Positions 24,641-32,868 are shown, numbered from the stretch's first letter. The stretch is DNA of 35,882 nt from an uncultured Bacilli bacterium (GCA_910583745.1 CAJTZC010000011.1:1-35882), one strand, 5' to 3'. Translations and numbers: made by a program. The notes: a model not told the origin generated them from the sequence alone.

Positions 24641-24646
24641 TATAAT
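24618..24646 (+). promoter_or_regulatory. extended -10 promoter inside the transporter gene end
   Basis: TTGCTA at 24618-24623 is 17 nt from TATAAT at 24641-24646. The TGA stop codon of the transporter doubles as the TGn of the extended -10. It drives the gene at 24673. Confidence 0.55.
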
Positions 24647-24672
24647 TTAATTCAGAATAGAGGGAGTCGCGT

Positions 24673-25341
24673 ATGGCACAGGTCAACAACAAATATGCTT
24701 ACTATGCTACTTTTCCGGCAGATGTCTTGTTAGCTGCCAAGGAAATTTTGAAGAGCATGCCAGCATTTTATAATAACATCTATTTTTCTACGAAGTACGC
24801 GAATGCGCTTTGGAACGGGGAGAGCGATGACGTCTTTGCCAATGTCACCATTCTCACTGAAGAAGAGAAGATAGGGAAGCTTCGTTCTATCATCAAGAGC
24901 AATTTCCTATACTTGAGCGATTGGGATTCTCTTAAAAATACGAACGGCGAGGAGTACGGTTTCAGTTTCATCGCAGGTCACGTCAAATACATCCTCTTGA
25001 CTTTCAGAGAGATACCGGAGGGGTATGTCATCCGAAGTTACGATGTAGACCACGGCGACTGTTATGAGACGACGATCAGTGTCGATAAGAAATACTTTTT
25101 GGACGTGTCGATGCGCGAGAATGGCGACATCGTCCGCATCTGCGATTTCAACCTCGAATACATCAATAACAACAACTCTAAGAAATTTCGAGCACAAAAA
25201 AAAGCGGAGCCCGAAATGATTATTTACAAGAGAGAGGGTTATGCCACTACGAACATGTATCTCATCATGATACTCGCTCTCACTTGCTTGCTCGTCGTCT
25301 GGGTCGCTTATTGTTTTATAAAATTTATGGTCTTAGGCTAA
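24673..25341 (+). CDS. tail-anchored hypothetical membrane protein
   Basis: A 222-aa protein with a ~195-residue soluble N-terminal part and one C-terminal membrane helix (~199-218, YLIMILALTCLLVVWVAYCF). No signal peptide is visible, so the soluble part should be cytoplasmic (tail-anchored). No family was recognised. A cluster of Asn (INNNNSKK, ~170-177) precedes a basic linker. The ribosome site is AGGGAG. Its stop overlaps the stop of the convergent ZIP gene by 4 nt, with no room for a terminator hairpin. Confidence 0.65.
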   Translation: MAQVNNKYAYYATFPADVLLAAKEILKSMPAFYNNIYFSTKYANALWNGESDDVFANVTILTEEEKIGKLRSIIKSNFLYLSDWDSLKNTNGEEYGFSFIAGHVKYILLTFREIPEGYVIRSYDVDHGDCYETTISVDKKYFLDVSMRENGDIVRICDFNLEYINNNNSKKFRAQKKAEPEMIIYKREGYATTNMYLIMILALTCLLVVWVAYCFIKFMVLG

Positions 25342-26111
25342 CCTAAAGCGATGTCTAAAACCATCATAATGATAAATCCTATCAATGTGAAGAAGGCCAT
25401 GAGGTCTTTTCTTTTGTTCGTCTGACTTTCTGGAATGATCTCCTCGACGACGACGTATATCATCGCTCCTGCCGCGAAGGCTAGAGATATCGGCAGTATC
25501 CACTCGATTTGAAGAACGAGCAGGGCTCCGATGACTCCCGCGATGGGCTCGACGATACCGCTTATCTGACCGAAGAAGAAGGCTTTCGCTCTCGACATAC
25601 CACTTCTTCTCAAAGGAAGAGAGATGCTCGAACCTTCCGGGAAATTTTGGATACCTATTCCTAAGGCCAACATGAGTGCACTGGATACAGTGACACCGCC
25701 ATAGACAATCGAACCGAACGCGAGACCTACGACCATTCCTTCGGGGATGTTGTGCATCGTTATCGAGAGCATCAGCATGAAATTCTTCTTATCTGCTGCG
25801 TTTTTAAGAACTTTGGAACTCAGTTTATCTGTGATAAATAGAAGAACTCCTCCTAAAAAGAAGCCGATGGAGACGATGAGCCACGGAATTTGTCCTAGAC
25901 TTTCTGCTCTATCGATAGCGGGCGCGATGAGGCTGAAGAAAGAAGCCGCAATCATCACTCCACCAGCAACACCTAAGAGCGCGTCCATGACGTTTCTGTT
26001 GACTTTTTTAAAAAAGAAAACGAGAGAACTGCCGGCCACGGTGAAGGCATATGTCAGCATCGTCGCGAGAAATGCTTGCATGACAGGATTTAAATTTTCA
26101 AAAAAATTCAT
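25338..26111 (-). CDS. ZIP family metal transporter (ZupT-like)
   Basis: A 257-aa inner-membrane transporter for divalent metals such as zinc. About eight helices are apparent. The two metal-site motifs are clear: SITMHNIPEGMVVGLAFG in helix 4 and GIQNFPEGSSISLPL in helix 5. A further ZIP signature, AAGAMIYVVVEEIIPES, lies in the following helices. I chose the ATG at 26111; a TTG one codon earlier is possible. The ribosome site AGGGTGA sits within a palindrome (26123-26138). It follows yidD by 61 nt on the same strand and may share its transcript. Confidence 0.9.
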   Translation of the reverse strand: MNFFENLNPVMQAFLATMLTYAFTVAGSSLVFFFKKVNRNVMDALLGVAGGVMIAASFFSLIAPAIDRAESLGQIPWLIVSIGFFLGGVLLFITDKLSSKVLKNAADKKNFMLMLSITMHNIPEGMVVGLAFGSIVYGGVTVSSALMLALGIGIQNFPEGSSISLPLRRSGMSRAKAFFFGQISGIVEPIAGVIGALLVLQIEWILPISLAFAAGAMIYVVVEEIIPESQTNKRKDLMAFFTLIGFIIMMVLDIALG

Positions 26112-26122
26112 CAAAATTAATC

Positions 26123-26138
26123 ACCCTACTAATAGGGT
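26123..26138 (-). promoter_or_regulatory. palindrome over the ZIP gene ribosome site
   Basis: ACCCTA-CTAA-TAGGGT is a perfect 6-bp inverted repeat with a 4-nt centre. The arm nearest the gene reads TAGGGT on the minus strand and supplies most of the AGGGTGA ribosome site. It could be an operator for a metal regulator or an RNA hairpin masking translation. It does not match a Zur or MntR consensus that I know. Confidence 0.4.
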
Positions 26139-26172
26139 ATGTGTCTTTTGTCGATGTGTACTAGACGTGTGC

Positions 26173-26379
26173 CTATGGAACAGGGTCGTAGCCACCTTTG
26201 CTGAAAGGATTGCAACGCAAGATGCGTCGAACCATCAAGTAAGAACCTTTTAGAAATCCATATTTTTCTAAGGCGAGCAGGGCATACTCAGAGCACGTAG
26301 GCGTAAACTTGCAGTAGTTGTGCGATTTGAACGGAATTTTTTTATACAGTTTTATGAGTGCAATTAAAATTTTTTTCAT
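26173..26379 (-). CDS. yidD: membrane protein insertion efficiency factor YidD
   Basis: A 68-aa YidD protein, which aids YidC-dependent membrane insertion. Conserved features are LIKLYKKIPF near the start, the CKFTPTCSEYALLALEKYG core (~23-41) and RILRCNPFSKGGYDPVP at the C-terminus. An AAAGGAG ribosome site lies 8 nt before the ATG, and a TATAAT on the minus strand (26403-26408) is a candidate -10. The usual rpmH-rnpA-yidC neighbours are absent. Confidence 0.95.
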   Translation of the reverse strand: MKKILIALIKLYKKIPFKSHNYCKFTPTCSEYALLALEKYGFLKGSYLMVRRILRCNPFSKGGYDPVP

Positions 26380-26457
26380 CGATCTGCTCCTTTGATAAGA
26401 ATATTATACAATAAAATGAAATTTTAGAGAAAAAAAGTTTCTAATAGAAAGGAATAG

Positions 26458-26466
26458 TGTTATAAT
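26458..26466 (+). promoter_or_regulatory. extended -10 for the 26490 gene
   Basis: TGTTATAAT, with TATAAT at 26461-26466 and no clear -35, lies 23 nt before the start at 26490. It diverges from the yidD promoter. Confidence 0.45.
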
Positions 26467-26489
26467 ATTTTCCACGGAGATGGGTGGTT

Positions 26490-27002
26490 ATGAATTATTT
26501 TGAAGAAAGAGTACTCTCAGTTCTAAAAGATGACAGCGATGTCATCATCGATAAAAAAAGAGCAATACCCGAAATATATAGACTTGCAGGAGATTTAAAG
26601 GAGGTTTTGAAGACACGTCCTGATATCAGCAGTCACTTTCACGTCCGATTTTTTAGAACTCCTGAAAGGAGAAGCCTCGTCGTCTTTCGATTTAAAGATG
26701 CTGACTCTTATTTGGTTCTAAAGCATTTTTCTAAAAATACGGCGATGGGTCGAAAGATGCCTCTTCAAGTGCTCGCAGTGAAGGGACGAGAGGGATTCTT
26801 GGTTTTAGAAGTGCTCGCGAGAAGACTTCATAGTATTTTTGACAATTTAGACGTCTATTGCGAGAGATTGTATGGGGCTTTACACTTAAACTATTTGTTC
26901 GATGCCTCTATGATGACAGGTACATTCCTGTTCGATAAGTCTTTCGGAGAAGAAAACTTCGAAGACTATGGAGAAGAAACATTCGGAGGAATTCGATTCT
27001 AG
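26490..27002 (+). CDS. hypothetical protein
   Basis: A 170-aa protein that I do not recognise. It has no signal or membrane segment and appears mixed alpha/beta: SSHFHVRFF, SLVVFRFKDADSYLVLKHF and a helix FLVLEVLARRLHSIFDNLD. The C-terminal ~35 residues are acidic and aromatic, with the short repeat FGEENFEDYGEETFGG. A GTG at 26484 in the same frame is an alternative start, with GGAG 4 nt upstream of it. It is 29 nt upstream of the XRE-type regulator gene and may be co-transcribed with it. Confidence 0.6.
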   Translation: MNYFEERVLSVLKDDSDVIIDKKRAIPEIYRLAGDLKEVLKTRPDISSHFHVRFFRTPERRSLVVFRFKDADSYLVLKHFSKNTAMGRKMPLQVLAVKGREGFLVLEVLARRLHSIFDNLDVYCERLYGALHLNYLFDASMMTGTFLFDKSFGEENFEDYGEETFGGIRF

Positions 27003-27031
27003 TTTATTTATAAAGAAGGTGTAAGTTTATT

Positions 27032-27796
27032 ATGAACCCAAAAAATTTTGGAGAAAGATTAATTTATTTAAGAAAAAAGAACCAACTGAGTCAAGCCGAA
27101 CTCGGGGAGTTAATCGGAGTCTCTAACAAAGTTATTTCAAAATGGGAGAACGGTTATTGTGATCCAAAGTCCGAAGAGTTAATCAAGTTAAAAAATGTTT
27201 TTAAAGTTTCGATGGAGTATTTGACTCTCGAGACAGAGGAAGAAAAAGTAAAAAAACGAGGTATATTTAAAATTCTTTTGAAACGACCAATCCTCTTTAT
27301 TTTAGGAATTTTGCTAGGCATCGGTTTTTCGTATGCAGGTTTAAAAATTGTAGAAAGAATGAACGACGACGGGTATGCCGATGTCCGCATCTATGAACTT
27401 TATAGTAAACAGGATGGTTATTCTATCACAGGAAAATATATTGAATCAAACTACCAAAGGGAAATGTTGATTGCTCATATCAATATAAGCGAAGCGAATT
27501 GGCAAAAAATAAATGCGTATACTTTTGATTTTACTGTAAAAATTGGAAATGGAGTAGCGTTTCAAGAAGGCGACTGTTTAATGAGCTATAAAAAGGGAAT
27601 GAAAAAACGACCCTTAGTGGATTATGTCAGTACAATTTGGAACGACAACTATGCTTTACCTGAATTTGATGATATTGAAGATGAAACTATAACAGTTATG
27701 ATTTCGTATTTTGAATCTTATGGTAAAATTGGAGAGATTATCATGGAGTTTGGTGCGAAGAGAATTTATGAAAATTTTGATGGAAAATCCAATTAA
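27032..27796 (+). CDS. membrane-tethered XRE-family regulator
   Basis: A 254-aa protein. Residues ~6-65 are an XRE/HTH_3 DNA-binding domain (LIYLRKKNQLSQAELGELIG, VSNKVISKWENGYCDPKSEE). A basic linker is followed by one membrane helix at ~84-104 (PILFILGILLGIGFSYAGL). Residues ~110-254 form an unrecognised, beta-rich extracytoplasmic domain. The layout predicts a one-component regulator that senses outside and binds DNA inside. It immediately precedes a cluster of exported proteins, including a protease, which are plausible targets. A terminator follows at 27812-27838. Confidence 0.82.
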   Translation: MNPKNFGERLIYLRKKNQLSQAELGELIGVSNKVISKWENGYCDPKSEELIKLKNVFKVSMEYLTLETEEEKVKKRGIFKILLKRPILFILGILLGIGFSYAGLKIVERMNDDGYADVRIYELYSKQDGYSITGKYIESNYQREMLIAHINISEANWQKINAYTFDFTVKIGNGVAFQEGDCLMSYKKGMKKRPLVDYVSTIWNDNYALPEFDDIEDETITVMISYFESYGKIGEIIMEFGAKRIYENFDGKSN

Positions 27797-27811
27797 AATG
27801 GCCGTTCACAG

Positions 27812-27838
27812 AGAAACACTTACTTTGTTTCTTTTTTT
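27812..27838 (+). terminator. intrinsic terminator
   Basis: AGAAACA at 27812-27818 pairs with TGTTTCT at 27826-27832 around a 7-nt loop, and T continues to 27838. Confidence 0.75.
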
Positions 27839-27877
27839 ATGTTAGATTAAAAATATCGAAAAGGGAGAGAAGAGAAA

Positions 27878-28690
27878 ATGAAAAAAGAATTTTGCTGGCA
27901 ATTTGTATTTTGGTTTTGTCAGTTCCAAGTGGAGCGTCTGCAGTCACTAAAAACTATACTGGACTAGTAATAAGTGATGAGCAACATGAACATTTAGTAA
28001 AACTAGGCTATACGGAAGACGAAATTCAGTTTATGAAAAAAGAAGAATTTGAGGCATCTTTGGCAATTGATGGCGAGGTCATTTCTAGCAAAACAAAATA
28101 TTATAAAACTACATTAGCTAATGGAAATTTTCAGGATATTGAAATTAATCCTCTTGAATATAGCCAAAATAAAAATGCTATAATGCCTCATAGTGATGGA
28201 ATAAAAACAGACAGTTATAAGAAAATTACGACTTCTATCATTGCGGTGCAGGGAATCTATAGATATAAAGTTTCAATAGAGTGGAGCAAATTTCCGTCTG
28301 TAAGAAGTAACGATATAATTGGTATAGGTATAGATAATAGCATTGTAAGTTTAATCACTAAAACAAATTACTTTCAGCAGAATTATTGTGTAACAGGAAG
28401 TATTTATAGTAGTAATAATGAAAATTATGTCAAATATGGAACCGAGGGAGTTGGGACAGTATTTCCGCTTAAAAGTGGTAATTTAAAAAAATTATCTTCT
28501 TATTTCTATTTTAGTGTAGAAAAAAAAATCGAGTGTTTCACTGAAAGCCTATGGAGATTATGCTCACGCAAATAATATAGTACCTATATCTTTAGCGCAA
28601 TATAATGTTTCTGGTTCAAATGGAATTACACTCGGGATTTCTATTATGGGCAAATATGAAAAAATAGGAGTTGCGACTGCTACTTATTAA
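27878..28690 (+). pseudogene. secreted protein gene with two poly-A frameshifts
   Basis: The ATG at 27878 (AAGGGAG upstream) is followed by six A, which puts it out of frame with a clear signal peptide. One added A would give MKKRILLAICILVLSVPSGA, joined to the open frame that runs from a TTG at 27892 to 28575. Near 28520 a run of nine A again breaks the frame. Removing one A continues into SSVSLKAYGDYAHANN and ISIMGKYEKIGVATATY, stopping at 28690. The rebuilt protein is ~270 aa, secreted, with a YTEDEIQFMKKEEFEA helix near its start. No family was recognised. Both breaks lie in A-tracts, so homopolymer sequencing error, slippage-based switching or recent decay are all possible. Confidence 0.7.
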
Positions 28691-28698
28691 AAATTTAG

Positions 28699-28730
28699 CC
28701 AATTCGTTATGAATACGAATAGGTTTTTTT
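28699..28730 (+). terminator. intrinsic terminator
   Basis: CC-A-ATTCGT at 28699-28707 pairs with ACGAAT-A-GG at 28715-28723 (one mismatch), followed by seven T. Confidence 0.75.
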
Positions 28731-28731
28731 A

Positions 28732-28761
28732 TTAAAATTTTCTTTTATAGGAAAATTTTAA
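28732..28761 (+). repeat. 11-bp perfect inverted repeat
   Basis: TTAAAATTTTC at 28732-28742 and GAAAATTTTAA at 28751-28761 are perfect complements around an 8-nt loop. AAGG then TTTTTT follows, so this may be a second, backup terminator. Confidence 0.55.
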
Positions 28762-28807
28762 AGGTTTTTTCGTAGCTTTGAATGCCTGTATCAGAAAGGG
28801 TTCCCAT

Positions 28808-28847
28808 AAATTCTCAAAAATTCTACGAAATTCTCTAAAGTTCTCCT
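28808..28847 (+). repeat. four direct repeats at exact 10-bp period
   Basis: AAATTCTCAA, AAATTCTACG, AAATTCTCTA and AAGTTCTCCT are adjacent 10-mers, with TTCT beginning at 28811, 28821, 28831 and 28841; a looser TTCT follows at 28852. This places one motif per helical turn on one DNA face. It lies about 145 nt upstream of the protease gene, in an otherwise featureless ~230-nt stretch. Confidence 0.5.
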
Positions 28848-28992
28848 TGATTTCTTCATAAATCTTTTTTATGATGAGGCTAGAAATTTAAAGTAGTATG
28901 AGATGTACATAGGACGAGATAATTTCTTAGAAAGATAGGCTTATTAATTTAGTATATAAAGGTAATTTTTATTTAAGAAAGGATAGGTTTTT

Positions 28993-29766
28993 ATGAAAAT
29001 TAAAAAAAATTTGCTTTTGACTTTAATATTGGTATTAAGTTTAATTCTTAATATTACAACAGTGAATGCATTAGACGGAGTATCTTGTGATGAATTATCT
29101 AGTCAATCATTAAACTATATAGTAGCTCAAACAGACCCTAAAGATTTGGATTTGTCTTGTAAAAATGGAACTCCTTACACAGATGAATATCTAGTAAGAA
29201 CAGAAAAGTCCCTAAATCAATTAAACAATTCAGGCCCGCAGCTCCATTATTTTACACATGCTTTAAGTGTAACTCCTTTTGCACAAGAAAAAAATAATTA
29301 TTGCGGTCCTGCGACGCTTAAGGAAGTAATTCATTTTATGAATGGTACTTCTAAAACACAATCAGATTATGCTAAAGAGCTTGGCACAGATTCAAATGGT
29401 ACATATGTTTATAAGTTTAGAGATGTAATTAACAAATATGTTAATCAAAAGTATAATTACGTGCTTGGTAGTACTAGAACTAAGGAACAGTTTAAAACTA
29501 TGTTGGAAAATTCTGTTGACACAAAAAAGCCACTAGTTATGCACACGATGACTAGGACATTATACCTATATAACGGTCATCAAACAGGTCATTATATTGT
29601 TGCTACAGGTAATACTGTGAGTTCTACTGCTCCTTATCAAGTGTTTTATGTAGATAGTAATAAATCTGATTATGGTAGAGGTAGTGTATTTGGAGTGCAT
29701 CTAGATTCTTTAGATAATGTTTTTAATTCCGTTAAACTTTATGGAGATAGATATCTTATCTATTAA
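28993..29766 (+). CDS. secreted C39-like cysteine protease
   Basis: A 257-aa exported protein. Residues 1-26 are a signal peptide (LLLTLILVLSLILNITTVNA). Residues ~27-95 are a pro-region with two Cys. The papain-like C39 domain has the nucleophile C104 in NNYCGPATLKEV, the His in GHQTGHYIVATG (H200) and the Asp in VDSNKSDYGRG (D221). No ABC exporter follows, so this is a stand-alone C39_2-type protease rather than a bacteriocin exporter. Its substrate is unknown. The ribosome site AAAGGA is about 10 nt upstream. The next gene starts 5 nt after the stop, implying co-transcription. Confidence 0.82.
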   Translation: MKIKKNLLLTLILVLSLILNITTVNALDGVSCDELSSQSLNYIVAQTDPKDLDLSCKNGTPYTDEYLVRTEKSLNQLNNSGPQLHYFTHALSVTPFAQEKNNYCGPATLKEVIHFMNGTSKTQSDYAKELGTDSNGTYVYKFRDVINKYVNQKYNYVLGSTRTKEQFKTMLENSVDTKKPLVMHTMTRTLYLYNGHQTGHYIVATGNTVSSTAPYQVFYVDSNKSDYGRGSVFGVHLDSLDNVFNSVKLYGDRYLIY

Positions 29767-29771
29767 TAAAT

Positions 29772-31012
29772 ATGAAAAATATTACAAAAAAAGTCAATTT
29801 TAAAATTTTAACAATAGCATTTATGGCTATTGTTTTGGTGGTTATAGTCGGTCTATGTGCTGTTCCAAAAAAGGGTGTGCCCGAAGAAGTAAGTCCACAA
29901 CAAATAATAAAAAATTCGACTCTAGAATATAAAAAAGAAGTGGAGACTTTGGACGTCGTCAATACTAGCAAAAAAAACTTAAATCTGAGAAGCAAACTCG
30001 ATAAATTCGATACTAATTCTATAGAGACGAGAAGACTGCAAAAGAATGTCTTGTATGCATCATGCCTCGATTCGAGTATGAGCAATGTCATACTTAAAAC
30101 TACAGGCGTTTGGACTTATAATATAGACACAGATACGTTGAATTATTATAAATATTCTTTCGGGGACCGTATATGGGATTTTATCATCGAAGGAGAGAAA
30201 ATTTTCTATGTAGAATTAAATGACCATCGAAGCGATGGTATCTATGAGTGGTATCTTAAAAAGGCTAATTTAGATTTTAGCGATTCTATCATTTTAAAAA
30301 AAGGACAGATTTACAATGTAATGGACTCTCCATTTTTTGTAGTCGATGATGAATCAAACGAAACGATTTTTGTCTCTTACGATGACGATATAGAGATTTC
30401 TAGTACAGGAGATAGCTTGTCTCACTATGTGACAGTCTTTACTATCGAGATAATGAGAGATACCGAATTTGAAATACTCGAGACGGGAATCGGCAACCAT
30501 ACAGATAAAGAAGGTGTTTTTTTACAGAGATGTGATTATACTACAAGGCTAAAAAACACGAGTTAATCTTTACAGAAGTTTCCTATTTTGAAAAAGAGAC
30601 GACGTATTCTTTAAATTTAAATACGAGAGAAAAACGTGTCGTCTATGTAAATAACGAACTAGAGTCTTATCAGTTGGTGACGACGACAAGAACCAATGAT
30701 GGATATGTTTTATTGCTCGATTCTGGGACAGGGAAGTCAAAGTTAGTGATAGTCGACAATGATTTAAAGGAAGCAAATGTGTTGTCCACTGAAGGATATG
30801 TCGTTTCGAGAGAGATAAACGGGGGGGATATCATTTTTGATTATGGTTATGATTCTAGATTGCCTTATAGCATTTTATCTGTCAAAGAGGCGAAACTGAT
30901 AAAAAAATTCGATTTTAATAGTCAAAATATCGCACATTTTTTTCTGACCGATGGAATGAAGAAGATTCTATTTGAAATTGGAGAAGACATTTATCTATAC
31001 GAAATCGAATAG
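29772..31012 (+). pseudogene. membrane-anchored beta-rich protein gene, single frameshift
   Basis: The first part (29772-30566) encodes an N-terminal membrane anchor (ILTIAFMAIVLVVIVGLCAV, ~12-31) and beta-strand-rich sequence. Near 30539 the frame changes. One extra T after GATTA would give DYYYKAKKHELIFTE and continue in the second frame through FEKETTYSLNLNTREKRVVY to IYLYEIE at 31012. The rebuilt protein is ~413 aa with repeated strand-turn units (TGVWTYNIDTDTLNYYKY, GTGKSKLVIVDNDLKEANVL) suggesting a beta-propeller, as in DUF5050/TolB-like sensors. The break is not at a long homopolymer and is not a canonical slippery site. It sits directly behind the protease gene. Recent decay or a sequence error cannot be separated here. 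Confidence 0.65.
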
Positions 31013-31032
31013 TGTGTGTAGAAAAAGTAGAC

Positions 31033-31061
31033 GAGGAAAAATTAAAGTTCCTCCTTTTTTT
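31033..31061 (+). terminator. intrinsic terminator
   Basis: GAGGAA at 31033-31038 pairs with TTCCTC at 31048-31053, followed by C and seven T. It ends the protease cluster. An extended -10 (TGCTATACT, 31124-31132) for the next gene follows. Confidence 0.8.
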
Positions 31062-31158
31062 AATTATGGAATTATGGATAAATGGGTATTCGACTATTTT
31101 TTATTTATTTTTGTCTAGCAATATGCTATACTTTTATTAGAAGGAAGGATTAAAGTTT

Positions 31159-31620
31159 ATGAAAAAGTATTTTTTACCATGTTTGGTAGTCGGTTCTCTT
31201 TTCATTGCGACGGGTTGTGGCAAGGAAGAGGAATCAAAAGTGATGACTTGTACAAAAACGGAGTCAATACAGGAGGGCGTAGACATGTCCTTAAACTACA
31301 AAGTCACTTATAAAGGCGATTTTGTACAATTAGTGGAGACAGAGGAGACTGTAACTTCTGATAATAAGAAGTTCTTGGAACTTTATCAAGAGACAGTTGA
31401 AGGAATGTATAGTCCTTATAAAGATGTCGAATATTATAATTACGAAGTAAAAATCGATGGAGACAAACTTATCAGTACGACAAATATCAATTATGAAAAA
31501 ATCGATACTGGAAAGTTAATCGAAATCGATTCTGCAAACAAAGCTCTCATCAAAGATGGAAAAATCAAAATGGGTGACATCAAAGCTGTATACGAACAGC
31601 TTGGTGCAGAGTGCAAGTAA
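31159..31620 (+). CDS. small lipoprotein, DUF1307/YehR-like
   Basis: A 153-aa lipoprotein precursor with signal KKYFLPCLVVGSLFIATGC and lipidation at C20. The mature part begins with a Lys/Glu-rich linker, then a YehR-like pattern: an early Cys (MTCTKTES), alternating strands (LNYKVTYKGDFVQLVETEET), the helix NKKFLELYQETVEGMYSPY, and the C-terminal unit KIKMGDIKAVYEQLGAECK. Such proteins are anchored on the outer face of the membrane; their role is unknown. The gene has its own -10 and terminator. Confidence 0.75.
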   Translation: MKKYFLPCLVVGSLFIATGCGKEEESKVMTCTKTESIQEGVDMSLNYKVTYKGDFVQLVETEETVTSDNKKFLELYQETVEGMYSPYKDVEYYNYEVKIDGDKLISTTNINYEKIDTGKLIEIDSANKALIKDGKIKMGDIKAVYEQLGAECK

Positions 31621-31635
31621 TAAAATTTAATTTCT

Positions 31636-31664
31636 AAAAATCGGGTAAGTGGCTCGATTTTTTT
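31636..31664 (+). terminator. intrinsic terminator
   Basis: AAAAATCG at 31636-31643 pairs with CGATTTTT from 31655, with T continuing to 31664. Confidence 0.75.
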
Positions 31665-31725
31665 GTGACGATTTTTCTGTGTTCTAAAGACGGGTTTCTC
31701 GAATACTCTTAATTAGGTGGTAAAA

Positions 31726-32868
31726 TTGAAAAAAGTATTGTTTTCTTTCTTGTGTATGTTTTCTTTGGTCGGAGGTGTCTCTGCGGCAGAGTTAGTCGAG
31801 AATGCCAAAAGTGCTATATTGATAGAAGCTTCGACGGGAGAAGTCTTATACGAAATGAATGCTGATGAGGCCCTAGCACCTGCATCGATGACAAAAATTA
31901 TGACTCTTCTTTTGACGATGGAAGCAATCGAGAAAGGGCAAATCGGCTTGCAAGATAACGTTTTGGTCAGCGAAAAAGCTGCTAGTATGGGTGGCAGTCA
32001 GGTGTTTTTGGAAGCGGGAAGTCAATATACGTTAGACGAAATTATCAAGGCTGTCTGTATAGCGAGTGGAAACGACGCGGCTGTCGTGCTTGCAGAGGCA
32101 ATTGGGGGAAGTGTAGAGAACTTTGTCGACATGATGAATAAGCGTGCGAAGGAGTTAGGGCTTACGAGTACCCATTTCGTCAACGTCTACGGTCTCGATG
32201 CCGACGGACACTTGTCTAGCGCTAGAGATATGGCCAAGATGGGAAGAGAACTCATCAAACACGAATTGATTTTGCAATATTCTAGCATCTACGAGGAGTA
32301 TTTAAAAAAGAAAGACGGTTCGAGTCTTTGGATGGTCAATACGAATAAATTGGTGAGATTCTACCAGGGTGTAGACGGTTTAAAGACAGGATATACAGGC
32401 AATGCTGGGTATTGTCTCACTGCAACAGGAAAATGGAAAGGTATGCGCTTAATCAGTGTCGTCATGGGCGAGCCCGGGCAGGACGAGAGGACAAAGGATA
32501 CAGTGTCGCTTTTAAACTTTGGAAAAAGTTCTTATAAAATCAATACAATCTTAGACAGTGGAAAGTCTGTCGGTACAATCGATATCGATCTCGGTGAAAA
32601 ATTGAAAGAAGATGTCGTCGTCGAGGGCGATGTGACAGATTTGGTTAAAATCAACGAAGAAGAGAAGAAGTATACGTACGATTTGCAGTTGGATAAAGTC
32701 AGAGCGCCTGTCAAAAAAGGCGATAAGGTCGGAGAGTTGCGCGTCTATATCGACGATAAATTAACGACGACTTTGCCTGTTACGGTGTTACATGATGTCA
32801 AGAAGTGCTCGATTTGGACTGCTTTTAAACGAATATTTTCTGTCATTGTGACTGGGGTTAAATTTTAA
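31726..32868 (+). CDS. dacA: D-alanyl-D-alanine carboxypeptidase (PBP5 family)
   Basis: A 380-aa low-molecular-weight penicillin-binding protein that trims the terminal D-Ala of peptidoglycan peptides. The signal peptide ends GGVSAAEL. Active-site motifs are S54-M-T-K57 (PASMTKIM), S114-G-N (IASGNDAAV) and K220-T-G (DGLKTGYTG). The C-terminal PBP5-type beta domain is followed by an amphipathic anchor helix (WTAFKRIFSVIVTGVKF). I chose the TTG at 31726 because AGGTGG lies 5 nt upstream; a GTG at 31717 overlaps that site. The terminator overlaps the last codons. The dacF subtype cannot be excluded. Confidence 0.93.
   Translation: MKKVLFSFLCMFSLVGGVSAAELVENAKSAILIEASTGEVLYEMNADEALAPASMTKIMTLLLTMEAIEKGQIGLQDNVLVSEKAASMGGSQVFLEAGSQYTLDEIIKAVCIASGNDAAVVLAEAIGGSVENFVDMMNKRAKELGLTSTHFVNVYGLDADGHLSSARDMAKMGRELIKHELILQYSSIYEEYLKKKDGSSLWMVNTNKLVRFYQGVDGLKTGYTGNAGYCLTATGKWKGMRLISVVMGEPGQDERTKDTVSLLNFGKSSYKINTILDSGKSVGTIDIDLGEKLKEDVVVEGDVTDLVKINEEEKKYTYDLQLDKVRAPVKKGDKVGELRVYIDDKLTTTLPVTVLHDVKKCSIWTAFKRIFSVIVTGVKF

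Noticed and set aside
25338..25341. Overlapping stop codons of two convergent genes
   Set aside because: A 4-nt convergent overlap is common in compact genomes and needs no special explanation.
25747..26253. 168-codon plus-strand ORF opposite the ZIP and yidD genes
   Set aside because: It is the antisense shadow of two clearly recognised genes.
30520..30545. Programmed -1 frameshift in the 29772 gene
   Set aside because: There is no X-XXY-YYZ slippery heptamer at the switch point, and the T-run upstream leads to stops in both alternative frames.
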